NCBI RefSeq assembly: GCF_003609995.1
Contig: NZ_AP018786.1
Span: 2,614,001-2,678,000, forward strand
Origin: Sutterella megalosphaeroides
Lineage (GTDB): Bacteria > Pseudomonadota > Gammaproteobacteria > Burkholderiales > Burkholderiaceae_F
Length of the DNA stretch: 64,000 nt
Reading direction: 5' to 3'
Under the pieces are notes generated by a model, which was given only the letters and a program-made list of their open reading frames with translations, was not told where the DNA came from and did no database searches. The position numbers and the translations under genes were made by a program. Below, in pieces: positions 1-8,785 of the stretch (position 1 is the stretch's first letter; each line of letters begins with the position of its first letter).

Positions 1-2
1 AA

Positions 3-965
3 GGTGAGGTGCGTACGCCCAAGGACGGCGAGCGCTACTTCGCGCTCGTGCGCGTCGACACGGTGAACGGCCTTCCGCCCGAAGCGCTCAAGCACCGCAT
101 CCTCTTCGAAAACCTCACACCGATCTTCCCGAACGAGCAGCTCACGCTCGAGCGGAACCTGCGCGGCGACGAAAACTTCACGGGCCGCATCATCGACATG
201 ATGGCTCCGATCGGCAAGGGGCAACGCGCGCTCATCGTCGCGCCTCCGAAGTCCGGCAAAACCGTGCTCCTGCAGCACATCGCCCACGCCATCACGGCCA
301 ACCATCCCGACTGCGTGCTGATGGTGCTTCTCGTCAACGAACGCCCCGAAGAAGTGACGGAAATGCAGCGCTCGGTGAAGGGCGAAGTCGTCGCCGCCAC
401 GTTCGACGAACCCGCCGTGCGTCACGTACAGGTAGCCGAAATGGTGATCGAAAAAGCAAAGCGCCTCGCCGAATCGAAGAAGGACGTCGTCGTGCTGCTC
501 GACTCGATCACGCGTCTTGCGCGCGCCTACAACCAGGTGATTCCCTCCTCGGGCAAGGTCCTCACGGGCGGGGTCGACGCCAACGCGCTCGAACGCCCGA
601 AGCGCATCTTCGGCGCCGCGCGCAACCTTGAAGAAGGCGGGTCGCTTACGATCGTCGGCACGGCCCTCATCGACACGGGCTCCCGCATGGACGACGTGAT
701 CTACGAAGAATTCAAGGGTACGGGCAACAACGAAATCCACCTCGAACGGCGCCTCGCGGAAAAGCGCGTCTATCCGGCCATCAACCTCAACCGTTCGGGC
801 ACGCGTCGCGAAGAACTGCTCCTCAAGCCCGAAGTGCTCCAGAAGGTTTGGGTCCTGCGCAAGTTCCTCTACGACATGGACGAACTCGAATCGATGGAAT
901 TCCTCCTCGACAAGCTGAAGGCGACGAAGAACAACAACGAGTTCTTCGAACTGATGAAGCGCTGA
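3..965 (+). CDS. rho: Transcription termination factor Rho (5' end outside window)
   Basis: This is the ATP-dependent RNA helicase that ends transcription at Rho-dependent sites. The reading frame is open from the first bases of the window, so the gene is cut at its 5' end and about the first 100 residues (the N-terminal and most of the RNA-binding cold-shock domain) lie outside. What remains matches the Rho ATPase core: Walker A APPKSGKT, the segment [10 protein letters not shown], the Walker B stretch [16 protein letters not shown], the Q-loop/R-loop region [15 protein letters not shown], and the C-terminal arginine-finger segment before the usual ending FFELMKR. Rho is followed by a strong intrinsic terminator. 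The rho-rpmE2 proximity common in Burkholderiales is kept here, but with nadE and hemCD inserted on the other strand. Confidence 0.97.
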   Translation, partial: GEVRTPKDGERYFALVRVDTVNGLPPEALKHRILFENLTPIFPNEQLTLERNLRGDENFTGRIIDMMAPIGKGQRALIVAPPKSGKTVLLQHIAHAITANHPDCVLMVLLVNERPEEVTEMQRSVKGEVVAATFDEPAVRHVQVAEMVIEKAKRLAESKKDVVVLLDSITRLARAYNQVIPSSGKVLTGGVDANALERPKRIFGAARNLEEGGSLTIVGTALIDTGSRMDDVIYEEFKGTGNNEIHLERRLAEKRVYPAINLNRSGTRREELLLKPEVLQKVWVLRKFLYDMDELESMEFLLDKLKATKNNNEFFELMKR

Positions 966-990
966 GTTTCCCGCGCGACCCGAATCCGAA

Positions 991-1026
991 AAAAGGGCGC
1001 CGACCGAGGTCGGACGCCCTTTTTTT
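991..1026 (+). terminator. Intrinsic terminator after rho
   Basis: A GC-rich hairpin (gggcg...cgccc with an inner ccgacc/ggtcgg stem) is preceded by an A-run and followed by seven T's. It lies 26 bases after the rho stop codon and could also serve nadE, which converges from the other side. Confidence 0.85.
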
Positions 1027-1098
1027 CTTCAGACTTTCCGAGGCACCGAAGGCGCCCCGGATTTCCGTGGATATTCCATAGATATTCGATACTTACAC

Positions 1099-2550
1099 TC
1101 AGAAGCCGCGGGCTCGATCCCAGTCCGCGAGCGTCACGGGCGAGAGCCGCAGGCCGCAGGGCGTCTGCAGGCGCTTGAAGGCAAAGCGCGCGGCGCGCGC
1201 GGCGAGTTCCCGCTCTTTACGCTCGAGCATCTCGCCCGCAAAGACCCGTTCCATCACCGCCTCGATCGTGTCGTAGGGCGGGAGGCTGTCGCTGTCCTTT
1301 TGTCCGGAGCGAAGTTCCGCCGTCGGTTCGCGCTCGATCAGCGCCTCGGGGATGCGCTCCGCGCCCGCCCGACGATTCGACTCGTAGCAAAGACGCCGCA
1401 CGTCCGCCTTCCAAAGGTCGACGATCGGCGCAAAGCCCCCGGCGACGTCGCCGTAGAGCGTCCCGTAGCCCATGGCGGCTTCGGCCTTGTTCGAGCTGCA
1501 GAGCATCAAGGCGTTGCGGTGATTCGCGATCGACATGAGCCAGAGGCAGCGAAGTCGCGCCTGAATGTTCTGGTCCGTGATGTCGCCCTCGGGAAGAAGC
1601 CCCACGTCGGGCTCGAACTCCTTCACGGCGAGTTCGTGCAGCGACTCGATCGAGCGTTCGTGCAGTTCGATCCCGAGTCCGTTGCAAAGCGATCGGGCGA
1701 GCGTTCGGCTTTCTTCCGACGTGTAGCGCGACGCAAGAAGCACGCCGCAGACCCGGTCGGCCCCGAGCGCGTCGACCGCAGCCGCCGCACAGAGCGCGCT
1801 GTCGACGCCCCCGGAAATGCCGAGAACGACGCCGCCCCGAAGGAACGAACGGGCGACGTAGCTGCGGACGGACTTGACGAGCGCCTCGTAAAGGACCGCT
1901 TCGCGATCGGCGCGCAGAGACCCAATCGACACAGCGTCGGGCCCCTCGAGCGCCTCGCCCCGGTTCCACTCAAAGGTGGCCCGGGCGCGCTCGAAGCGCG
2001 GGAGCGCCACCGCCTTGACGCCGTCCGTAAAGAACGATTCGCCGCGGAAGCTTTCCGTGCGTTCCGCGCCCCCGAGACTCATCGAGAGAACGGGACGCGC
2101 GGGCGAAGCGGGCAGCGGCAACTCCTCCCAGACTGTGTGGCGCAGGGCGGAATTCCAATAGATGTCGCCCGGGGCATCTTCCCGGAGCGCGACGCGCGTG
2201 CCGTCGGGAAGCCGAATCCCTTCGGCGGGATCGGCAAAGGTCACACGGCCCTCGTTCAGGACGGCATGACGAACGCCTTCGGGGAAACGAACGGGAACGA
2301 CGAGCATGACGGGGTTGCGCAAAAGCATCCGTGCCGCTTCTCCGAGCAGCTGCTCGGTGTAGCGGGCGCGCGCCTCGCTCATGAAAGACACTTCGCCCTC
2401 CAAAGCGAGCAAACCGCCCTCGACGGAGCCGAGCGGCGCGAAGACCACGTCGCACTCCTCGGCCACGCCGCGGGCCGTGTCGACGAGGGCCCTCAGATTT
2501 TCTTCGGGAACGCCCGTTCGGGATTCGGGCTGATGAATCGTGATGCGCAT
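1099..2550 (-). CDS. nadE: NAD synthetase, glutamine-type architecture with degenerate amidase domain
   Basis: NadE makes NAD from nicotinate adenine dinucleotide, ATP and an amino donor. The C-terminal synthetase domain is well kept: P-loop SGGVDS at residues 246-251, the SSNKAE segment and the GYGTLYGD segment. Residues 1-200 have the length and end pattern of the nitrilase-like glutaminase domain (GGAERTESFRGESFF corresponds to the usual VGGQDELVFDGGSF), but I cannot find its Glu-Lys-Cys triad: the usual FPEL reads APLG near residue 38, and the usual LICED reads ALRED near residue 121, so the nucleophile Cys appears to be Arg. At 483 residues it is about 60 shorter than typical two-domain NadE. 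I infer that it uses free ammonia. ATG start at 2550; convergent with rho. Confidence 0.92.
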   Translation of the reverse strand: MRITIHQPESRTGVPEENLRALVDTARGVAEECDVVFAPLGSVEGGLLALEGEVSFMSEARARYTEQLLGEAARMLLRNPVMLVVPVRFPEGVRHAVLNEGRVTFADPAEGIRLPDGTRVALREDAPGDIYWNSALRHTVWEELPLPASPARPVLSMSLGGAERTESFRGESFFTDGVKAVALPRFERARATFEWNRGEALEGPDAVSIGSLRADREAVLYEALVKSVRSYVARSFLRGGVVLGISGGVDSALCAAAAVDALGADRVCGVLLASRYTSEESRTLARSLCNGLGIELHERSIESLHELAVKEFEPDVGLLPEGDITDQNIQARLRCLWLMSIANHRNALMLCSSNKAEAAMGYGTLYGDVAGGFAPIVDLWKADVRRLCYESNRRAGAERIPEALIEREPTAELRSGQKDSDSLPPYDTIEAVMERVFAGEMLERKERELAARAARFAFKRLQTPCGLRLSPVTLADWDRARGF

Positions 2551-2592
2551 CGGGGAAAACCTCCGGATTCAATCGATGGCCCATTATGATCG

Positions 2593-2625
2593 AAAGGCCG
2601 GCAAAGAGGACTTCGCCGGCCTTTC
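2593..2625 (-). terminator. Hairpin between hemD and nadE
   Basis: An inverted repeat (gaaaggccggc / gccggcctttc) lies between the hemD stop and the nadE start, with only three T's at the 3' side. It could end the hemCD transcript, but the short T-run makes this a weak call. Confidence 0.4.
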
Positions 2626-2676
2626 GGATTCGCGTTTCATTTGGAAAAAGCAGGGCCTCGCCCGCTTTCCCGAGTC

Positions 2677-3459
2677 TCAACTCGCGTCGTCGAGACTCTC
2701 GAGGATGTGACGGCGCACCGTTTCGTCGTCCGTCGAGGTGACGACGATTTTCTTGAAGCCCGCTTCTTCGAGACGCCGCACCACACGCGGATGGATCGTG
2801 ATCGCCGTACCGCGCACGAGCCAGCTGCGCGCGCCCGTCACGGGACGCACGGCGTGCATGAGCGCGTCGACCGCATCGGTCGAGGTGATGTAGACGACGG
2901 GCGACGGACCCACCGTCGCGAGAAGGAGCGTTCTGAGGTCCGTCGACGACAGTTCGAGCGGAACGCGCACGTAGGCGCAGAGCGTCACGACGTCGGAGCC
3001 GATCGAGCGGAACTGCGACGGCAGCCACTCGCGCCCCGTCTGGCCGCGCAGAAAGAGGACGCGCGAAGGGGCGCCGCGCGCCATCACGAGTTCCCACAGT
3101 GCTTCGCTGCCGGAGTGTTCGGCGTCGCCCTCGGGGTAGAGGAGCTTCACGTCGTCGCCCCAGGCGGCGCGAATGACGCGCGCCGTCCCTTCGCCCACCG
3201 TCGCAAGCGTCACGTGTTCGGGCCACTCCCGAACCCAGTGCGCGACGGCCGCAACCGACGCGGGGCTCGGAAGCACCACCATCTCGACGTCGTCGAGATT
3301 TTCAAGGCGCTTCGCGACGCGTTCGGCGTCCGCCGCTCCGGGCAGATCGATCGTGAAGGCGGGCCAACGCCACACCTCGTGACCCTCGGCCTCCAGACGG
3401 TCTGCCAACCGATCGTTGGCCGCGCCCGGACGCATGAGGATGATCGGATGTTCGCTCAT
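2677..3459 (-). CDS. hemD: Uroporphyrinogen-III synthase
   Basis: HemD closes and inverts ring D of hydroxymethylbilane to give uroporphyrinogen III in heme and siroheme synthesis. The family is poorly conserved in sequence; the call rests on the opening LMRPGAANDRLADRL, the two-lobed alpha/beta pattern, the segment VGEGTARVIRAAW and LFLRGQTGREWL (typical of HemD), and the position directly behind hemC. The reading frame is open further upstream, but that part overlaps hemC in another frame; the ATG at 3459 gives a 260-residue protein of normal size and a 14-base gap after hemC. The hemX and hemY genes that usually follow in betaproteobacteria are not here. Confidence 0.88.
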   Translation of the reverse strand: MSEHPIILMRPGAANDRLADRLEAEGHEVWRWPAFTIDLPGAADAERVAKRLENLDDVEMVVLPSPASVAAVAHWVREWPEHVTLATVGEGTARVIRAAWGDDVKLLYPEGDAEHSGSEALWELVMARGAPSRVLFLRGQTGREWLPSQFRSIGSDVVTLCAYVRVPLELSSTDLRTLLLATVGPSPVVYITSTDAVDALMHAVRPVTGARSWLVRGTAITIHPRVVRRLEEAGFKKIVVTSTDDETVRRHILESLDDAS

Positions 3460-3473
3460 CGGGAACCCCGCGA

Positions 3474-4403
3474 TCAGCCGAGAACGGCCTTCAGAATGGC
3501 ATCGGCCCCCTGACGGCGCAGATCTTCGACGACGCGGGCCGCAAGCGCTTCGCCCTCGGTCCAGGGACCGCGGATTTCGCTGCGAACGGCTTCGCCCGTG
3601 TGGTGGTTGCCGACGAGCGCGCGCAGCCACATTTCTTCGCCTTCGACGACGGCGTACGCGGCAAGCGGCACCTGGCAGGAGCCGCCGAGCGCGCGAGAGA
3701 CGGCGCGCTCGGCCGTGCAGCAGGCGCGCGTGTGCGGGTCATTGATGAAGGCGAGCGCTTCGTGCATCGTGCGGTTGGCTTCGCAGATTTCGATGCCGAG
3801 CGCACCCTGGCCCGGCGAGGGCAGGCTCACTTCGGCCGAGATGATCGAACGGATGCGATCGTGGAGTTCGAGTCGCTTGAGGCCCGCGGAAGCCATGACG
3901 AGCGCGTCGTATTCGCCCGCGTCGAGCTTGCGAAGACGGGTGCCGACGTTGCCGCGCACCGGGAGCACCTGAAGGTGCGGATAGTTCATGCGAAGCATGA
4001 GTTCGCGACGCAGGCTCGCCGTACCAACGCGGGCGCCCGCGGGCATTTCGTCGAGCGAAGCGTACTTGGGCGAAACGAAGGCGTCGCGCGGATCTTCGCG
4101 TTCGCTCACCGCCACGAGTTCGAACCCTTCGGGCAATTCCATCGGAACGTCCTTGAGGGAGTGAACCGCCAGGTCGGCTTCGCCCTGCTGCATCGCCACT
4201 TCGAGTTCCTTGACGAAGAGCCCCTTGCCGCCCACCTTCGAGAGCGTGCGGTCGAGAATCTGGTCGCCACGGGTCGTCATGCCGAGGAGCTCGACCTCGG
4301 AGCCGGGATACTTCCGACGGAGAACGTCCTGAATGTGAAGAGCCTGCCACATGGCCAGGGGGCTTTCTCGCGTAGCGATGACGCAGCGTTCGAATTTCGA
4401 CAT
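3474..4403 (-). CDS. hemC: Porphobilinogen deaminase (hydroxymethylbilane synthase)
   Basis: HemC polymerises four porphobilinogens into hydroxymethylbilane. The protein is 309 residues, normal for the family. It has the opening [13 protein letters not shown], the catalytic Asp in HSLKDVP (about residue 85), the arginine-rich substrate segment [18 protein letters not shown], and the cofactor-attachment Cys at residue 243 in ALGGSCQVP, which holds the dipyrromethane. It is the first gene of a hemC-hemD unit on the minus strand and diverges from rpmE2. The ATG at 4403 is the only start consistent with the family's N-terminus. Confidence 0.97.
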   Translation of the reverse strand: MSKFERCVIATRESPLAMWQALHIQDVLRRKYPGSEVELLGMTTRGDQILDRTLSKVGGKGLFVKELEVAMQQGEADLAVHSLKDVPMELPEGFELVAVSEREDPRDAFVSPKYASLDEMPAGARVGTASLRRELMLRMNYPHLQVLPVRGNVGTRLRKLDAGEYDALVMASAGLKRLELHDRIRSIISAEVSLPSPGQGALGIEICEANRTMHEALAFINDPHTRACCTAERAVSRALGGSCQVPLAAYAVVEGEEMWLRALVGNHHTGEAVRSEIRGPWTEGEALAARVVEDLRRQGADAILKAVLG

Positions 4404-4554
4404 CGTTTTTGGTCCAAAAACTGGGGGGTGGATTCGGACGCGACGCCCGAAGCGTGCGGGTACGTCAACCGTCCGAGTTGAGGTTGGGCGGCATTTTAGC
4501 CCATCGCCTTTTCGCGATCCTTAACGTTTCGGAAGGGAAACCCGGCGGTTTCGG

Positions 4555-4583
4555 TTGCAACCCGCCGTGAACTCTGAAATAAT
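4555..4583 (+). promoter_or_regulatory. Sigma-70 promoter for rpmE2
   Basis: TTGCAA (4555-4560), a 17-base spacer and AATAAT (4578-4583) form a good housekeeping promoter. Transcription would start near 4590, giving a leader of about 108 nt before the rpmE2 ATG. Confidence 0.65.
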
Positions 4584-4697
4584 CTCCCGCTTCCCAGTTG
4601 GCACGTGGGTCGGCATGCCTGCCGTAAGACCTGTTTCACACAGGCTGGTTCGCAAGGCCGCCAGGGCGACCGACAAACAAACTAGGAATTTTCTCAA

Positions 4698-4985
4698 ATG
4701 AAGCCGAATATTCATCCCGAATACCGCGAAGTCGCCTTCGTCGACCTCTCCATCAACAAGACGTTCATCATCCGTTCCGCCGTTCAGACGAAGGAAACGG
4801 TTGAGATCGACGGCGTGACCTACCCGATGTTCAAGCTCGATACGTCGTCCGCGAGCCACCCGTTCTACACGGGCGCTCAGACGCGCATCGTCGAAGCCGG
4901 CCGCGTGGAAAAGTTCCGCGCCAAGTTCGCCGCCAAGCAGCAGGCCCTCAACGCCGCCGCCGAAGCCGCCAAGGCCGCCAAGTAA
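4698..4985 (+). CDS. rpmE2: 50S ribosomal protein L31, type B
   Basis: This is a structural protein of the large ribosomal subunit at the central protuberance. The 95-residue product opens with MKPNIHPEYREV, has the type-B insertion, and shows SSASHPFYTG and AGRVEKFR, both hallmarks of L31. It has no cysteines, so it is the zinc-independent form (YkgM/RpmE2 type). The C-terminus carries an Ala/Lys-rich tail. It has its own promoter and terminator. In Burkholderiales this is frequently the only L31 and lies beside rho; whether this genome has a second L31 cannot be seen from the window. Confidence 0.96.
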   Translation: MKPNIHPEYREVAFVDLSINKTFIIRSAVQTKETVEIDGVTYPMFKLDTSSASHPFYTGAQTRIVEAGRVEKFRAKFAAKQQALNAAAEAAKAAK

Positions 4986-5033
4986 TTCCGCGTGTTCGGA
5001 ATGCCGAGAGGGGTCGAATCCGACTCCTCCCGC

Positions 5034-5070
5034 CAAGGGTAGTTTCCAAGAGGGAACTGCCCTTTTCTTT
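5034..5070 (+). terminator. Intrinsic terminator after rpmE2
   Basis: The stem aagggtagtttcc / ggaactgccctt has one G-T wobble and is followed by TTTTCTTTG. It ends the rpmE2 transcript about 50 bases after the stop codon. Confidence 0.75.
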
Positions 5071-5168
5071 GTTCGGGGTTCCCCGAATCACACAAAGCGC
5101 CTAACATCAGCAGGGGTCGAACCGAAGTTCGATTCCTTCCCGCCTTCCGTCTTCGAGAGTCGATTCCC

Positions 5169-6908
5169 GTGTTCAGTCAACGTTCCACGCCCGCCCGCAT
5201 GTCCGAGGAGGCCGCGCGCAAACTGCCGCGTTACGCGCTGCTCGCCCTCCTGTGCGTCTTCATCTTTTGCGGCCTCACGGCGCAGGACCTCTGGACGGTT
5301 CGCGACGCGGAAAGCTTCGGGATCGCGCTCGGCGCCCGCTCGGGCTCCTGGGCCGAGGCCCTCCTTCCGGGGATCGCGGGCCGGGCGCTCGTCGATCACG
5401 GACCGCTTGCGGGCTGGGTGTCGGCCGCCTTCATGGGGCTTTTCTCGGGCCTTTTCGGCGACGTTTTTGCGTATCGACTCTCGTCGCTCTTTTGGTTTGC
5501 CTTGACGACCGCGACCCTCTGGTACGGCACGTGGCACCTCGCGCGCCGCCCCGAAGCGCAGCCCATTGCCTTTGCGTTCGGGGGCGAAGCGAGCCCCCGC
5601 GACTACGGGCGCGTCGTCGCCGACTCGGCCGTGCTCCTTTTCGTCGCCACCTTCGGGATCGTCACCCGTCAGTACGAGGCGGGGCCCGACACGGCGCTCT
5701 TGTCGCTTGCGGCCCTCAACTTCTACGGGCTCACCCGGTCGCTCTCGCGCCCCTTTGCGGGCGCCTTCCTCGCAGGGCTCGCTTCGGGTCTTGCGGCCCT
5801 CGCGTCGACCCTCTTTGCGGGCGTGTGGCTTCTTGCCGCCACGGTGATCGTGCAGATCGTCGTGCGCGCGGTGGGCGGGAACCGCGAGCTGCGCATCGCG
5901 CTCGCGCTTTTGGGCGCCGCGCTCCCGATCGCTCTCTGGACGGGAGCCGCGCTTCTTGTTGCGCCCGATGCGGCGGCGACGTGGCTTTCCGCCTGGGCGG
6001 CCCGTCAGGCCGCTTTCTTCGGGATCGTCGAAGCGTCGACGCTCGTGTGGTTTCTGAAGAATTTCGTCTGGTACCTCTGTCCCGTTTGGCCCCTGGCCCT
6101 CTGGGGGCTCTACAGCTGGCGCCGTCAGCTCGACCTCACGCACCTCCTGTTGCCGCTCGCTTCGATCGGTACGGGCCTTTTCGCCGCGTTGCTCTCTTCG
6201 GGTCAGACGGCCGATCAGGTGTTTCTCGCCTTCATTCCCGCGACCGCGGTCTTTGCCGCTTTCGGCCTCATCACGGTCAAACGGTCGCGCGAAAACGTGC
6301 TCGACTGGTTCGCGCTTTCCGTCTTTTCGCTCGGCGTCCTGACCCTCTGGGCCTATTGGATCGCCTGGAACATCGGTTTCCCGCCGAAGATGGCGCGCTC
6401 CGTTTCCATGCTCGCGCCGGGGATCGCTCCCGAATTCACCTTCGGCACCGTCGTTGCAATGGCGGCGAGCCTCGTTTGGTTCGGCTTCGTCGTCTGGCGT
6501 CTTTCGCACCGCCCGAAGGTCGCCTGGCGCGGTCCCTGGCTCGCCGCGCTCGGCATGACCGCGGCCGCGGCCTGTTCGCTCGGGCTCTTCCACACGGCCG
6601 TCGACCGCAACCGCTCCTACGCCGACGTGGCGCGGGAAACCGCCGCCGAACTCGCGCGCCGCGGCGCGCCCGAAGCGTGCGTGGCGGCCCCTACGGTGCC
6701 CCCCGGCATTCAGGCGCTCTTCGCCTACTACGGCGGCGTGCGTTTCGCCCCGAGCGCCGAGGCGAGCTGCCGCTTCGAACTCGTTCGCACCTCGCGCGAC
6801 GAAGCGCCCGAAGGCACGATTGCGGGTCCCTTCTCGCGACCGCACACGGACGAGCGCTTCTTCATCCGCCGAGGCACCGCGACGCTCGATCGCAAGCACC
6901 GTCCCTGA
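5169..6908 (+). CDS. Polytopic membrane protein, GT-C glycosyltransferase-like
   Basis: A 579-residue protein with about ten to twelve hydrophobic segments and a periplasmic-looking C-terminal 100 residues with two Cys. The first loop holds acidic residues after the first membrane helix (DLWTVRDAESFG), as in the ArnT/PMT (GT39/GT83) family, where an Asp near this place is catalytic, followed by HGPLAGW. Together these suggest a lipid-linked-sugar transferase acting at the periplasmic face. Substrate is unknown. The order rpmE2 - this gene - MATE exporter recurs in betaproteobacteria. The next ATG (MSEEAARK, 5202) is an alternative start. The function assignment is by architecture only. Confidence 0.6.
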   Translation: MFSQRSTPARMSEEAARKLPRYALLALLCVFIFCGLTAQDLWTVRDAESFGIALGARSGSWAEALLPGIAGRALVDHGPLAGWVSAAFMGLFSGLFGDVFAYRLSSLFWFALTTATLWYGTWHLARRPEAQPIAFAFGGEASPRDYGRVVADSAVLLFVATFGIVTRQYEAGPDTALLSLAALNFYGLTRSLSRPFAGAFLAGLASGLAALASTLFAGVWLLAATVIVQIVVRAVGGNRELRIALALLGAALPIALWTGAALLVAPDAAATWLSAWAARQAAFFGIVEASTLVWFLKNFVWYLCPVWPLALWGLYSWRRQLDLTHLLLPLASIGTGLFAALLSSGQTADQVFLAFIPATAVFAAFGLITVKRSRENVLDWFALSVFSLGVLTLWAYWIAWNIGFPPKMARSVSMLAPGIAPEFTFGTVVAMAASLVWFGFVVWRLSHRPKVAWRGPWLAALGMTAAAACSLGLFHTAVDRNRSYADVARETAAELARRGAPEACVAAPTVPPGIQALFAYYGGVRFAPSAEASCRFELVRTSRDEAPEGTIAGPFSRPHTDERFFIRRGTATLDRKHRP

Positions 6909-6962
6909 TTCTTTTTCGAAGGAGGACACCTCCTTCCCACGCACCTTCCGAAGGTTTCCGAC

Positions 6963-8390
6963 ATGACACAAAACAGTCTGCCGCCGCCCAACACCTCGCT
7001 CAAGGCGCTCCTGCAGCTCGCCGGACCGATTTTCGTCGCCAACATCGCGATCATCGGCAGCGGCACCATCGACACGATCATGGCCGGTCGTCTCGGCAAG
7101 GATCACCTCGCAGCCATCGCGCTCGGGATCGCCGCCACGATTTCGGTCCTCATGGGGCTCGTCGGCATCCTGCAGGGGCTGAGCCCGATTGCGGGTCACC
7201 ACTACGGCGCCCGTCAGTATCACAAGATCGGCGAGGAGCTCAACCAGAGCTTCTGGCTCGCGCTCATTCTGCTTGCGATCGGCTTTCCGATCCTCAATGC
7301 AACGGACTTCTGGGTGAATCTCGGTCAGGCCAAGGGCGAGGTCGCCCGCATGGCGGCCGAGTACATCTACTGGACGGCGCTCGCGCTCCCGGCGTGTCTG
7401 GGCGCGCGCGTCATCATTTCGGTCAATGCCGCCGTCTCGCGCCCGCGCGTCACGATGTGGGTTTCGCTCGCGCTCCTTGCCCTCAAGGTGCCCTTCAACG
7501 CGATTTTCATGAACGGCTGGCTCGGCTTCCCCGCCATGGGCGGCGCCGGGGCGGGCGTTTCCTTCTGCGTGCTCAACTACCTGGCGCTTGCGATCTACCT
7601 CATCCTCTGGAAGTACGATCCCTTCTACCGCCGCATGCACGCGCCCAAGCTTTCCGGCCCCCGTTGGTCGCTCCTCAAGGAGCACCTGCACGTGGGGATT
7701 CCGATCGGGCTGAGCACGTTCTTCGAAGTCTCGAGCTTTACGCTCATGGCGATTTTCGTTTCGCGCTTCGGCCCCGAAACGATGTCGGCACACCAGATCG
7801 TCGCCAACATGACCTCGATGTGCTACATGGTGCCCCTTTCGGTCGGGATTGCAAGTTCGGTCCTCATCTCGCAGTGCCTCGGTGCGCGCTGGCCCGCGGT
7901 TTCGTTTGAGGTGTTGAAGCGCTCGCTCAAGCTCACGGTGGCGATCGCCCTTTTCGCGTCGCTTTTCCTTTTCGTCTTCCGCTCCCCGATCATCTGGCTC
8001 TACACGACGGAAGTGCCCGTGCACGACCTTGCGGTCTCGCTCATTCTCTTCGGGTGCTGCTACCACGTCTTCGACGCCATGCAGTCGGTGAGCGCCTTCT
8101 CCCTTCGCGGCTACCGCGTCACGAAGATGCCGATGATCATCTACGGCGTGATGCTCTGGGGCGTGGGGCTCGGTTTCGGCTACCACCTCGCCTTCGACGG
8201 CGAATGGGCGGGCGGTCCCTACGGGGTCTACGGCTTCTGGTCCGCGACCGCCGCGGGGCTCTGCCTCACGGGGCTTGCGCTCGCAGGGATGGCGCTCTGG
8301 GTCGGGCGCAACTTCTCGCGCGACGACGAGCATTCGAGCGAAGAAATTCGCGCGGCCGTCGAAGCCGCGAACGGCGAACACAAGGCCTGA
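6963..8390 (+). CDS. MATE family multidrug/toxin exporter (NorM-like)
   Basis: A cation-coupled antiporter of the inner membrane. The 475-residue protein has twelve predicted membrane segments in two homologous halves. Family signatures are visible: the opening LLQLAGPIFVANIAIIGSGTIDT with MAGRLG, GLSPIAGHHYGA in the first half, and AHQIVANM with GIASSVLISQCLGA in the second half. The start ATG at 6963 follows a weak AAGG site. It lies 54 bases behind the GT-C-like gene, probably in the same transcript, and ends before a strong terminator. The substrate cannot be told from sequence. Confidence 0.9.
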   Translation: MTQNSLPPPNTSLKALLQLAGPIFVANIAIIGSGTIDTIMAGRLGKDHLAAIALGIAATISVLMGLVGILQGLSPIAGHHYGARQYHKIGEELNQSFWLALILLAIGFPILNATDFWVNLGQAKGEVARMAAEYIYWTALALPACLGARVIISVNAAVSRPRVTMWVSLALLALKVPFNAIFMNGWLGFPAMGGAGAGVSFCVLNYLALAIYLILWKYDPFYRRMHAPKLSGPRWSLLKEHLHVGIPIGLSTFFEVSSFTLMAIFVSRFGPETMSAHQIVANMTSMCYMVPLSVGIASSVLISQCLGARWPAVSFEVLKRSLKLTVAIALFASLFLFVFRSPIIWLYTTEVPVHDLAVSLILFGCCYHVFDAMQSVSAFSLRGYRVTKMPMIIYGVMLWGVGLGFGYHLAFDGEWAGGPYGVYGFWSATAAGLCLTGLALAGMALWVGRNFSRDDEHSSEEIRAAVEAANGEHKA

Positions 8391-8420
8391 GGCGCGTTCG
8401 CACGCTCTTTCCAACGATTC

Positions 8421-8448
8421 AAGGGACGCCTTCGGGCGTCCCTTTTTT
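8421..8448 (+). terminator. Intrinsic terminator after the MATE gene
   Basis: aagggacgcc-ttcg-ggcgtccctt followed by TTTTTT: a perfect stem with a stable TTCG tetraloop. Confidence 0.9.
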
Positions 8449-8785
8449 CCCGAGTTTGTCAGTTGACGACTTAAAAATATCCTGCTTTTGCTAGAGTCTC
8501 TAGTAAAGCCTAGGTTATCGGTCGTTCATTTTTGTGTAGTGCCAAACCCAGGGGTTTCATTGAGCTGGCGCAGTCGCAGCGTCCTGCGCCCCACCCAAAC
8601 CCTTGCGGAGCCCCTCGGGAGCCTGCGCAGAGCCTCTGCGGCGTCTCTGCGCGCCTCTGTGCCCCCTCGGAGCTCTCCGAACGCGCGCGGTTCGCCGCTC
8701 ATTCGGCCCGAGCATGAAAAAAGCCCCTTGCGGGGCTTTTTCGTTGCGGGCCCGAAGGCCCGCCGCTTGGTGTCGATTGCGTCGA
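8449..8785. other. Non-coding stretch with promoter-like start and terminator; possible small RNA
   Basis: No supported protein gene. An AT-rich segment (8459-8540) contains TTGACG at 8463 and TAGAGT preceded by TGC (8489-8497). The rest is GC-rich and full of short inverted repeats: AAACCC/GGGTTT at 8544-8557, GGCGCAG/CTGCGCC at 8567-8590, and CGCAGAG/CTCTGCG at 8626-8640. It ends with a bidirectional terminator hairpin at 8716-8743. A transcript of about 240 nt on the plus strand is possible. The -35 to -10 spacing (23 bases) is too long for a standard promoter, so this is tentative. I do not recognise 6S, RNase P or SRP RNA. Confidence 0.3.
8716..8743. terminator. Bidirectional terminator downstream of htpX
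   Basis: aaaaaagcccc-ttgc-ggggcttttt: symmetric A-run and T-run, able to end the htpX transcript on the minus strand and any plus-strand transcript from the preceding intergenic stretch. Confidence 0.85.

Noticed and set aside
4698..4985. Missing CxxC zinc motif in L31
   Set aside because: Normal for the type-B paralogue, so not a loss.
5088..8414. 1108-codon open frame on the minus strand opposite the GT-C-like and MATE genes
   Set aside because: Highly charged, Arg/Glu/Gly/His-rich composition typical of an antisense frame in GC-rich DNA; the plus-strand genes have clear membrane-protein features and family motifs.
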